A stretch of 16,475 nt of DNA, taken from assembly GCA_038253125.1 (NCBI GenBank), contig JBBSHM010000056.1, positions 1 to 16,475 of the forward strand. Direction: 5' to 3'. This document shows positions 1-6,625 of the stretch, in pieces. Below the pieces are notes generated by a model. It did not search any database. It was not told the DNA's origin and was given only the letters and a program-made list of their open reading frames with translations. Position 1 is the first letter of the stretch. Every line of letters begins with the position of its first letter. This DNA comes from JAUJNH01 sp038253125 (GTDB lineage: Bacteria > Actinomycetota > Acidimicrobiia > Acidimicrobiales > JAUJNH01). A program made the position numbers and the translations under genes.

Positions 1-21
1 ACCTACGGTTACGCTTCACCT

Positions 22-94
22 GCCAAGTGCCTTCCTGTTGGGGTCGTTGGAGACTCGACATCCCCATCTTCCCCTACAGGACAGGCACTTTGGC
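22..94. repeat. Imperfect long inverted repeat at the left edge
   Basis: The segment at 22-38 (GCCAAGTGCCTTCCTGT) is nearly the reverse complement of 76-94 (ACAGGACAGGCACTTTGGC). The pairing is about 17 bp with two single-base bulges and a loop of about 37 bases. No gene was recognised in bases 1-167. The structure could be a folded leader, a terminator of an upstream gene outside the window, or an end of an inserted segment, because the gene that follows is compositionally atypical. None of these is demonstrated. Confidence 0.35.
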
Positions 95-167
95 GGACCG
101 CGCAACCCTCAGCAGCTCAGCAGCATGAAAGACCGAGGCTAACGACTTTAAAGCATTTGTTCTTGAG

Positions 168-1028
168 ATGCGGCGGGAGGCAAGAATTTGTACGCCACGT
201 CACTTGCGTCGACTAGAAGATTCTCGGATTCTGCACTATGTCATGAGCGTTTACTATCTGCACGGATGCGCCGCGCACGTAGATGCCTTGCCTCCACACA
301 TGATTCGTCAATTGAAGGCCTGTCTCGATCCTGGGTTTGCGGATCTCGACGACACTCCTTTTTTGGCTGAAGGTCATGACGGCAGCTACGAGGCGGCGAA
401 TTGTCTGGTTGATCAGATCGACTGTACGCCGTCGGGGCTGGGATGGACCGAACTATCGGAGGCGGTATCAATGGTTGCCAGCTGGTCATCCGTCTTTGTC
501 ATCGGAGATCCAACGGCCGACGACTATCGCCTTATGGGGGCGCTTCAGGCTCGATTACAGAGTGCCTGGCTGGCGGCTTGGTCAGTAGGGGACTTGTCGC
601 GACGACTCGTAGTGGATGTCGAGGAGCGCGAAATTAGCGTCCGGCGCGTTGAGGCTATAGCCTTCGAGTTGGGCTACCTGGAAAACGAGGTAGGGGCGCG
701 TCTTGACGCCTCACTATCGGCCCGGCTCGACCGCGTCTGGAAGATGCTCGTCGAGACAAGCGGTCTGGAGGAGGAATGGCACCGGGCTGGTATCGCTCTA
801 GGACATGCCAGAGGATATGCCGATTTCGTGAACCGGGAAGCGAACCACCGGTTTCAAGTCGCCTTCGAATCTCTGCTGCTTCTATTTGCTCTGTCGCAAC
901 TTGCCCCGATCCTTCTGAGCTTGCCGATCACAAGCTGGCACGCTGTGGAGAGCCAATGGGTTGCGCTCATGGCGCTGCTGGGTTTCCTGGCCTTTGGTAT
1001 CATGCTGGTCGCTAAGCGCCGTCGTTAG
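168..1028 (+). CDS. Unknown protein, C-terminal pair of membrane helices
   Basis: I do not recognise this 286-residue protein. Residues 1-230 look soluble and mostly helical, with a charged stretch at about 145-230 that may form a coiled coil. Two hydrophobic segments follow at about 232-253 and 263-282, and the chain ends in a basic tail (AKRRR), which suggests a cytoplasmic N-domain anchored by a hairpin. A helical neck before two C-terminal helices recalls CorA-type channels, but there is no GMN motif after the first helix, so that name is not supported. The ATG at 168 is the only reasonable start, because an in-frame TGA lies at 126. No good Shine-Dalgarno sequence is visible. Base composition is clearly lower than in the neighbours, about 47-63% GC in lines I counted, with many A/T third positions. 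This suggests recent acquisition. Confidence 0.7.
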   Translation: MRREARICTPRHLRRLEDSRILHYVMSVYYLHGCAAHVDALPPHMIRQLKACLDPGFADLDDTPFLAEGHDGSYEAANCLVDQIDCTPSGLGWTELSEAVSMVASWSSVFVIGDPTADDYRLMGALQARLQSAWLAAWSVGDLSRRLVVDVEEREISVRRVEAIAFELGYLENEVGARLDASLSARLDRVWKMLVETSGLEEEWHRAGIALGHARGYADFVNREANHRFQVAFESLLLLFALSQLAPILLSLPITSWHAVESQWVALMALLGFLAFGIMLVAKRRR

Positions 1029-1099
1029 GGGCTTCGGCACCCGGCCCTGGCCTTGAGCCGGCGCCACCTATCGGAACATCGGCGCCCTACGGTTCCTGT

Positions 1100-1740
1100 G
1101 GGGTTTACTTCGCGGCCGGGTCGAGCTAACGGCCGGTCCGTGATGCCGACGCGGATGGTGCCGAGGTTGTCGGGTTGAGCCTTTTCGTGCTCAGCGCCAT
1201 GGGCGGCTAGCCATTTCCAGCCCTGGGTGCTGAACTCACTCGATGAGCTCTGGGACCCGCTCCTCGGCGGCTGCGGGGCGGCGGCGGCCTCGGCCTGCTC
1301 GAGCTTCGTGGAGCTGCGTCGGCGGGCCGAGACGGCTTCCTTTCGCCACGGGCCCCTTGCCGCCCCGCCTGGGCCTCAGCCTGCTTGCGGCTTTGCCCAC
1401 CTCTTCCGGGCGCGACCGGCCTCGGGCTCGGTTCGCGCCTTCTTCGCCCGCCCGGCGTGGCCACTCCCGATGCTGGGCCGTAGCCGGTCGCCGGTCGAGC
1501 CGACCGACGAGGTCATCGATGACGCGGCACGTCCAGCAGCCGCCGCCGCCCGGGTGAGGAGGCGCTTGCGCTCCTTCCGCCCCTTCCGGCCGTTCGCCTC
1601 GTGGCTCGCCTTCCGCTCCTTGCGGCTGGCCCTCCAGCATCCGAGGCGGCCTTCAGGGCCAGGAGCTCGGGCTCGCGAGCCTTCCTCTCGGCCTCGGTCA
1701 CCTGGTACTCGGCCAGCTCGCTGGCCTTGTGAAGGGGCAG
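1100..1740 (-). pseudogene. Decayed, multiply frameshifted charged protein (tentative)
   Basis: No single frame is convincing here, but protein-like pieces succeed each other on the minus strand in changing frames. Near 1740-1630 one reads ASELAEYQVTEAERKARE and then ELLALKAAS. Near 1620-1560 one reads SRKERKASHEANGRKGRK, and near 1510 VIDDLVGRLDRR. Near 1390 there is SRKQAEAQAGRQGARGERK, near 1320 TKLEQAEAAAA, and near 1220-1120 WKWLAAHGAEHEKAQP running on to NLGTIRVGITD. The last piece uses G/C-ending codons. The pieces suggest an Ala/Lys/Glu-rich helical protein broken by several indels. The final frame has no start codon and opens after a TGA near 1380. Assembly indels are an alternative, although surrounding genes are intact. 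I do not recognise the family, and plus-strand frames across this region look like shadows. Confidence 0.33.
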
Positions 1741-1755
1741 CGCTACCCATCGAGG

Positions 1756-1776
1756 CGGGCTCCTTGCTGGAGCCCG
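1756..1776. terminator. Short perfect hairpin, possible terminator
   Basis: CGGGCTCC (1756-1763) and GGAGCCCG (1769-1776) form an 8-bp perfect stem with a 5-base loop. Only two T follow on the plus strand, so intrinsic termination would be weak. It sits between the decayed minus-strand region and the plus-strand gene that starts at 1792. Confidence 0.3.
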
Positions 1777-1777
1777 T

Positions 1778-1783
1778 TAGCGT
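1778..1783 (+). promoter_or_regulatory. Putative -10 box TAGCGT
   Basis: TAGCGT fits TANNNT and lies 8 bases before the GTG at 1792, the leaderless layout also seen before other genes in the window. No -35 element is clear. Confidence 0.35.
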
Positions 1784-1791
1784 GCGGCGCC

Positions 1792-2244
1792 GTGTCCGTC
1801 ACCGACCGCGACGAGTGGCTGCAGCCTGATGCGGTCCACGAGGAGGTCGTGCTCGAGGTTGACGAGACCCTCCCCGGCCTCGTGCTGTCGTTGCAGCTCG
1901 TCGTGACGCCGGCGGGGCGGGCCGTCCACCTGGAGCTCAGCGCCGCGGGGGCCCGGGCACGCCACGATGCCCAGGTGGCGGGGGCGCCGACGGCCAACTG
2001 GGACCGGATGCAGCTGGGCGGGGTGGAGTGGCGGATGGTCGAGCCGCTTCACCGCTGGGACCTGTCGGTCGAGGACCTGGACGCCGGCCTGCGGGCCTAC
2101 CTCAGCTTCACCGGCGCCGGCGCACCCAGCCGGATCGTCAACGGTTACGAGCAGCTCGGCACGGTGTCCGGCCAGCTCCAGATGGCCGACACGCTCACCA
2201 CCGTCGCCAATGCCCCGGCCCGCCGCACCCACACCTGGCGGTAG
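1792..2244 (+). CDS. N-terminal half of a CrtC-like / DUF7064-type lipocalin-fold protein, probably truncated
   Basis: This 150-residue protein starts at GTG 1792, chosen because a TANNNT box lies 8 bases upstream and the sequence before it is not protein-like. From memory of the family, pieces match the N-terminal half of CrtC-like hydroxyneurosporene-hydratase/DUF7064-7065 proteins: LGGVEWRMVEPLHRWDLSV, then a YLSFTG strand, then GYEQLGTVSGQ, then RRTHTW. In such proteins the last element is normally followed by G and by a second beta-rich half of similar size. Here a stop codon comes one residue after the Trp, and within 41 bases the 3' end of a gene on the other strand begins. The missing half suggests a deletion or truncated pseudogene with an intact promoter and start. 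A short stand-alone variant is possible. Substrate and role are unknown. Confidence 0.55.
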   Translation: MSVTDRDEWLQPDAVHEEVVLEVDETLPGLVLSLQLVVTPAGRAVHLELSAAGARARHDAQVAGAPTANWDRMQLGGVEWRMVEPLHRWDLSVEDLDAGLRAYLSFTGAGAPSRIVNGYEQLGTVSGQLQMADTLTTVANAPARRTHTWR

Positions 2245-2285
2245 GGCGCCATGGGAGGTCTGCTCCTGGTCGCGTCGGCGCCCTC

Positions 2286-3500
2286 TCAGCAGCCGGGGAG
2301 GGTCGGCTCGCAGTTGTCCGGTCGGTTGGCAAAGACCACGGTGGAGCGCAGGACCACGTTGCCGGCGTCGATGAAGATGCCGCCGCCCTGGGCGGCGCCA
2401 GCCGTGGCGGCGGCGGCGTTGTCCGTCACCGTGGCATCGATGATCGCCAGCCGGCCGCCGCCGTTGAAGATGGCGCCTCCCTGAGCTGTCGGCCCGGTCG
2501 CCTGGTTCTGCCTGACGATGGTGCCCGAGAGCTTGGTGCGGGCCGAGTTCTCCAAGGCGCCACCGTGAGCCGCCGCCCCCTCGCCCGTGGCCGAGGCCGT
2601 GTTCGCCTGGAGGGCGCCGCCGACGATGGTGGCCGTGCCGTCGGCCACGCTCATGCCGCCGCCGTTGGCCTGTCCGCCGGTGCCGGTTGCGGTCGCCTCG
2701 TTCCCGACGATGCGGGTGTCGTTCACGTTGAGGGTGCCGGTGTTGCCGATGCCGCCAGCGGCGGCGAGGAAGAACAGCTTGGTCTCGCCTTGGGCCGTGG
2801 CCTTGTTGCCGGCAACGGTGCTGGTGTCGATGGTCATCGTGGCGCCGGTCCTGTTCAGCACCGCCCCGCCGACGGCGGTGAATATCTGCGTCCCGGTGGA
2901 CGAGGCCTGGTTGTTGCGCAGCACCGTGTCGGTCAGGGTCACGATCCCGTTGTTGGCGATGCCCCCGCCGCCGGCTGAGCTGCCGGTGCCGCTGACCTCG
3001 TTGTGCCTGATGGCGCTCCTGGTCACCGCCAGCGAACCGGAGTTCAGGATGCCACCGCCAAGGGCCAGCGTTCCGCTGAGGGATACGGCGCCGCAGGTGA
3101 TGGTGACCTGGTCGAGGGTGACCTCGGCACCCGCGGCCACCTCCAGGATGCGGAACGCCGGGGACGACGCCGCCCGCCTGATGGTGGCGCCGTGTCCCCG
3201 GATGCTCAGCTGGCCCGTGACGACCGGCAGGCCGTCGTCGGTTGAGGCGGGGTTGGTCAGGGCGTAGGTGCACCCGGCGGCCAGGTTGACGGTGTGGGGG
3301 CCGGCGCTGGCGTTGGCCTGGGCAACGGCGGCGACCAGTCCGGCCGCCCCTCCGCCCGGGCCCGTGCAGGCGACTCTGAGCGTGTCGGCTCCAGCAACGC
3401 CACCCATCGCCACCGTCAAGACAACAGCCGCCGCCACCCCCACGCCCTCCCGACGATGACGCACCGAAGGCCCCCGACACCCCTTCGATTTGGAACCCAC
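2286..3500 (-). CDS. Secreted right-handed parallel beta-helix repeat protein
   Basis: The 404-residue product starts at GTG 3500, fixed by a strong GGAGGAGG at 3507-3514; a longer reading from 3626 has no such support. An export signal is clear: a basic RHRR stretch, a hydrophobic core AAAVVLTVAMGGVAGA, and probable cleavage before DTLRVACT near residue 38. About 110 residues later come eight tandem repeats of roughly 25-40 residues. Each begins with a GG[GA][IVML]-type turn such as GGGILNSG, GGAVLNRTG or GGAIFNGGG and ends with a strand and an Asn-rich turn such as IRHNE, LRNNQ or VAGNK. This is the polymorphic-outer-membrane/CSLREA-like pattern of extracellular beta-helix proteins. There is no LPxTG motif or C-terminal membrane anchor; the chain ends in NCEPTLPGC, where two Cys could pair. 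Substrate or binding partner is unknown. Confidence 0.82.
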   Translation of the reverse strand: MGSKSKGCRGPSVRHRREGVGVAAAVVLTVAMGGVAGADTLRVACTGPGGGAAGLVAAVAQANASAGPHTVNLAAGCTYALTNPASTDDGLPVVTGQLSIRGHGATIRRAASSPAFRILEVAAGAEVTLDQVTITCGAVSLSGTLALGGGILNSGSLAVTRSAIRHNEVSGTGSSAGGGGIANNGIVTLTDTVLRNNQASSTGTQIFTAVGGAVLNRTGATMTIDTSTVAGNKATAQGETKLFFLAAAGGIGNTGTLNVNDTRIVGNEATATGTGGQANGGGMSVADGTATIVGGALQANTASATGEGAAAHGGALENSARTKLSGTIVRQNQATGPTAQGGAIFNGGGRLAIIDATVTDNAAAATAGAAQGGGIFIDAGNVVLRSTVVFANRPDNCEPTLPGC

Positions 3501-3506
3501 GACACC

Positions 3507-3514
3507 CCTCCTCC
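3507..3514 (-). promoter_or_regulatory. Strong Shine-Dalgarno site that fixes the beta-helix gene start
   Basis: Read on the minus strand, GGAGGAGG lies six bases before GTG 3500. It decides against the upstream in-frame start at 3626, whose extra 42 residues look like translated intergenic DNA. Confidence 0.7.
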
Positions 3515-3605
3515 GCACCGCCACCAGAGACGACGCTGACCGGGGGATCCTAACCGCAGTCTTCGCCGGCCGCCGCAAATGGATGCCGGCGTCTCGAAGG
3601 GGGGG

Positions 3606-3699
3606 TGTGGGGGGCTTGCCCCCCACAGATGGCCCGCAGGAGGCTCCGCCTCCGAGGAGCCTGAGCCAAGGCCGAAGGCCGGTCGGCTAAACCCGACCG
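3606..3699. repeat. Cluster of consecutive hairpins in intergenic DNA
   Basis: Stem-loops follow each other. TGTGGGGGGC/GCCCCCCACA pairs at 3606-3615 and 3618-3627. AGGCTCC/GGAGCCT pairs at 3641-3647 and 3656-3662, or alternatively GGAGGC/GCCTCC. GGCC-GAA-GGCC lies at 3670-3680, and CGGTCGG/CCGACCG pairs at 3680-3686 and 3693-3699. The block lies between the 3' end of the tldE homolog and the start of the beta-helix gene, both on the minus strand. It may end the tldDE transcript, or it may be a dispersed REP-like element. No U-tract follows any stem. Confidence 0.5.
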
Positions 3700-3747
3700 A
3701 ACGGAGGGAGCGCAGCGACCGAGTGAGCGTCGGCCCCCGGCAGGCGG

Positions 3748-5094
3748 CTATTTTCCGCCGAGGCTGAGGCCTTCGATGGCCAGGGTGACGCGGGCGCAGC
3801 TGCCTGAGGCCCACTCGAGGTCGGAGCCGACGTGGACGATGCCCTGCAGCATGCGCAGGAGCGTCGAGGCGATCGTGCACTCCTTGACCGGCTCGGCCAG
3901 GGCGCCGCCGCGGATCATCAGGCCTTCGCAGCCCACTGAGAAGTCGCCGCTGACCCGGTCGACCCCGGAGTGCAGGCCGGCGACCGACTGCACGTACAGG
4001 CCCTCGCCCACGGCGGCCAGCACCTCGTCGTGGGCCAGCGGACCGGGAGACGGGGCGACGGCCCGGGCGGAGATGCCCGGGCTGTCCTTGAACGAGCGGA
4101 CGGCCGACGCCGTCGAAGGGCGGCCGGCAGCCCGGCCCCAGCGCGTGTCGTACAGGAAGGACCGCACGACCCCGTCCTCGATCAGCGGCGTGGCACGGGT
4201 GGCCAGACCCTCGGCGTCATGGGTCGACGCGCCGGAGGCGGCCGGGTTCGTGGGGTCCTCGACCAGGGTCAGCATCGGGCTCGCCACCTGCTCACCCAGC
4301 CGGTCGCCGAACAGCGAGCGGCCCTTGTGCACCGCCTCGCCGTTGCCCAGCGAGGCCACCAGGGCCAGCACCGATGCGGCCACCGACGGGTCGAGCACGA
4401 CTGTGACCGTGGCCGAGGCCGGCTTGGCCGCTCCCTGCAGGCGGATGGCCCGGCTGATGGCGTCGCCCACGACCCGGTCGACGTCGAGGTCGGCCACTGA
4501 CCGGCCGAACGACAGGCCGCTTCCCGTGGTGGTGCCGTCGCCCTCGCCGGCCATGGCGTAGCACGACAGGTCGGCCGAGGTGCTGCGGCGGGCGGCGGCC
4601 AGGCCGGTGGAAGTGGCCACCGCCACCTCCGTGCGGCCGTCGGTGTACTCGGCCGACCGGAGGGAGCGGATGCCGGGGTCGGCCAGCACCCGGCGCTCCA
4701 CCTCGGCGGCCAGGGCCAGCTTGTCGGCGGTGGGCGTGGCCGCCACGTCGTCGCGCCACAGGTCGAGCGCCGCCGCCTTCACCCCGTCGGGCTGGGCCAG
4801 GCCGGCGTGCTGTTCGGGGGTGGCGAAGGCGGCGTTGTCGCGGGCGTCGGCGAGCGTGTCGGCCACGACGTCGAGGTCGAGTGAGCCGGCCCAGGCGAAG
4901 CCCACCCGCCCGTCACGAACCACCCGAAGGCCCACCCCCTCCGAGGTAGCCGACGAGAGCTGCTCGACCTCGCCTCCGCTGACCTGGGCCGAGAGGTCGG
5001 TCCCCCTGATCACGTAGGCCTCGACCTGCTCACCCCGCTCGGCCCGCTCCGACACCTGCACCGCAAGCGCCAGGAGGTCACCACCGTCGCTCAT
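3748..5094 (-). CDS. tldE: TldE/PmbA-type subunit of the TldD/TldE protease
   Basis: The 448-residue protein is a TldD/PmbA-family member of usual length. It has the N-terminal domain with LSSATSEGVGLRVVRDGRVG, a central domain, and the C-terminal domain with VSGDFSVGCEGLMIRGG and EPVKECTIAS. It lacks an HExxxH motif, as expected for the non-catalytic TldE side of the TldD/TldE heterodimer. In known systems this soluble zinc protease trims unfolded peptides such as the microcin B17 leader and the CcdA antitoxin. The start is ATG 5094 (MSDGGDLLA); its ATG shares four bases (ATGA) with the stop of the upstream tldD gene, indicating translational coupling and near-equal expression. Residues read upstream of this ATG belong to the overlapping gene's frame shadow. 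The natural substrate here is unknown, and no RiPP precursor was recognised nearby. Confidence 0.9.
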   Translation of the reverse strand: MSDGGDLLALAVQVSERAERGEQVEAYVIRGTDLSAQVSGGEVEQLSSATSEGVGLRVVRDGRVGFAWAGSLDLDVVADTLADARDNAAFATPEQHAGLAQPDGVKAAALDLWRDDVAATPTADKLALAAEVERRVLADPGIRSLRSAEYTDGRTEVAVATSTGLAAARRSTSADLSCYAMAGEGDGTTTGSGLSFGRSVADLDVDRVVGDAISRAIRLQGAAKPASATVTVVLDPSVAASVLALVASLGNGEAVHKGRSLFGDRLGEQVASPMLTLVEDPTNPAASGASTHDAEGLATRATPLIEDGVVRSFLYDTRWGRAAGRPSTASAVRSFKDSPGISARAVAPSPGPLAHDEVLAAVGEGLYVQSVAGLHSGVDRVSGDFSVGCEGLMIRGGALAEPVKECTIASTLLRMLQGIVHVGSDLEWASGSCARVTLAIEGLSLGGK

Positions 5095-6482
5095 CGGGCG
5101 GTGCCGCCGACGGTCAGCCCGTTCACCCGGAGCGACGGGATGCCCATGCCGACCGGCACCCCTTGTCCGTCCTTGCCGCACGTGCCGGGCCAGCCCATGT
5201 CGAAGTCGTCGGCCAGGCCTTCGATGTCGAGCAGCGCCTGGGGGCCGTTGCCGATGAGGTTGGCCGCCCGCAGCGGCTCGGTGACCCGGCCGCCCTCGAT
5301 CAGGTATGCCTCGGTCATCCCGAACACGAAGTCGCCAGTGGCGGTGTTGACCTGGCCGCCGCCCAGGGTCCTGCAGAACACGCCGTGGTCGACGTCGCCG
5401 ATGAGATCCTCAAGTGTGGTGCCGGGGTTCGGGGCCAGGAACGTGTTGGTCATGCGGACCATCGGGAGGTGCTTGTAGGTCTCGCGGCGGCCGTTGCCGG
5501 TGGAGGCGCGTCCGGCCCGGCGGGCCCGCACCAGGTCCCACATGTAATCCTGGAGCACGCCGTGGTGGATCAGGACGGTCCTCTGAGCCGGCGCCCCCTC
5601 GTCGTCGACGGCGAAGCTGCCCCACTCGCCGCCCACGGTGGCGTCGTCGATGAGGGTCACCAGGCTGGACGCCACCCGGGTGCCGACCCGGCCCCGGAAG
5701 ACCGAGGTGTCCTTCTCGACCAGGTCGGCCTCGAGCCCGTGACCGCAGGCCTCGTGGAACAGGACCCCGCCGCCGCCGGCGGCCAGCACCACCGGCAGCA
5801 TCCCCGACGGTGCCGGGCGGGCCGCGAGCTTGACGATGGCGGTCTCGGCCGCCTCCGCCGCCAGCTGCTCCACGTCCCACCGGTCGAACAGCTCGAAGCC
5901 GACCGAAGCGCCGATGGAGCGGTGGCCCGTCTGCCGCCCGGAGTCGCCCTGGGCCACGCACTGGATCCCGAAGCGGGTGCGGGTGACATCGTCCTCGACC
6001 AGAAGGCCGTCGCTGTTGGCGATCAGCGTGCGCCTCCGGTTGTCCGACGTGGAGGTCGACACCTGGTTGATGGCCGCACGGCCCCGGCGGGCCGCCTCGT
6101 CGGCCGACATCAGCAGCTCGACCCGGCGCGACTTGGCCACGATTTCGGGCCGGACCTCGACCCCTTGAGCGGCCGCTGGGCGCCGCCCCAGCGGTTCGGC
6201 CCGCGCCGTGGTGCCTCCGGCCCGGGCCGCTGCCGACGCCACCTCGGCGGCCGCCAGCAGGCCAGCCTCGGAGATGTCCGCAGTGTGGGCGTAGCCCGTG
6301 GTGCGGCCGGAGACCACCCGCACCCCGGCTCCCCTCTCGCGACCGGACGTCAGCTCCTCGACCTTGGCGTCCTCGAGGCGGGCCGAGGTGGTGCGGCGAT
6401 CCTCGGCGAACACCTCGGCGAACTCACCGCCTCCCCGCAGGGCGGTGCCTAGCACGTGGGCCAGGACCTGTTCTTCGATCAC
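5091..6482 (-). CDS. tldD: TldD, zinc metalloprotease subunit
   Basis: This 463-residue protein carries the TldD active-site signature HEACGHGLEADLVEK, with His243, Glu244 and His248 as zinc ligands and catalytic residue of the HExxxH motif. Family features include FAEVFAEDRR at the N-terminus, HHGVLQDYMWD, then NTFLAPNPGTTLEDLI, CRTLGGGQVN, and a late Cys in GTCGKDGQ that corresponds to the third zinc-site region of the family. The start is GTG 6482, preceded by GGAGG with a 5-base gap. It is the first gene of the tldD-tldE pair, and its TGA overlaps the ATG of tldE. By family knowledge, TldD and TldE form a heterodimer with an internal proteolytic chamber in the cytoplasm. The divergent gene upstream leaves a 143-base shared promoter region. 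Confidence 0.92.
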   Translation of the reverse strand: MIEEQVLAHVLGTALRGGGEFAEVFAEDRRTTSARLEDAKVEELTSGRERGAGVRVVSGRTTGYAHTADISEAGLLAAAEVASAAARAGGTTARAEPLGRRPAAAQGVEVRPEIVAKSRRVELLMSADEAARRGRAAINQVSTSTSDNRRRTLIANSDGLLVEDDVTRTRFGIQCVAQGDSGRQTGHRSIGASVGFELFDRWDVEQLAAEAAETAIVKLAARPAPSGMLPVVLAAGGGGVLFHEACGHGLEADLVEKDTSVFRGRVGTRVASSLVTLIDDATVGGEWGSFAVDDEGAPAQRTVLIHHGVLQDYMWDLVRARRAGRASTGNGRRETYKHLPMVRMTNTFLAPNPGTTLEDLIGDVDHGVFCRTLGGGQVNTATGDFVFGMTEAYLIEGGRVTEPLRAANLIGNGPQALLDIEGLADDFDMGWPGTCGKDGQGVPVGMGIPSLRVNGLTVGGTAR

Positions 6483-6613
6483 GCTGTCCTCCAGGTTGGC
6501 CCGCGGATGCGGCCCCGTCTCGTCGGCACACCACCGTGCCTCACGACGGCGCCTTTGGCGAATGCCCGGCTCACCCTCTGTGCTCAGCGCTCCGTTTAGC
6601 CGGCACGCGGTCC

Positions 6614-6619
6614 TACGCT
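6614..6619 (+). promoter_or_regulatory. Putative -10 box TACGCT of a leaderless gene
   Basis: TACGCT fits TANNNT and ends 6 bases before GTG 6626, so transcription would begin at or within a base or two of the start codon. No Shine-Dalgarno sequence is visible. Confidence 0.5.
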
Positions 6620-6625
6620 GGCGCC

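Noticed and set aside
168..1028. CorA-type magnesium channel
   Set aside because: The helix arrangement is similar, but the GMN signature after the first membrane helix is missing and the N-terminal domain gives no recognisable CorA pattern.
1227..1829. Plus-strand frame of 200 codons
   Set aside because: Arg/Pro/Ala-rich with no protein-like pattern; the minus strand gives more convincing, though broken, fragments.
1777..3480. Minus-strand frame of 567 codons over the beta-helix gene and the gene at 1792
   Set aside because: The product is a low-complexity Arg/His/Gly/Pro string in a shifted frame of the beta-helix gene, which itself has a signal peptide and clear repeats.
3501..3626. Longer N-terminus for the beta-helix protein from 3626
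   Set aside because: The extra 42 residues precede a strong Shine-Dalgarno site at 3507-3514 and would bury the signal peptide inside the chain.
3748..6482. RiPP biosynthesis locus because of TldD/TldE
   Set aside because: TldD/TldE mature some RiPPs, but no precursor peptide, cyclodehydratase, lanthipeptide enzyme or exporter was seen nearby; the pair is also widespread as a housekeeping protease.
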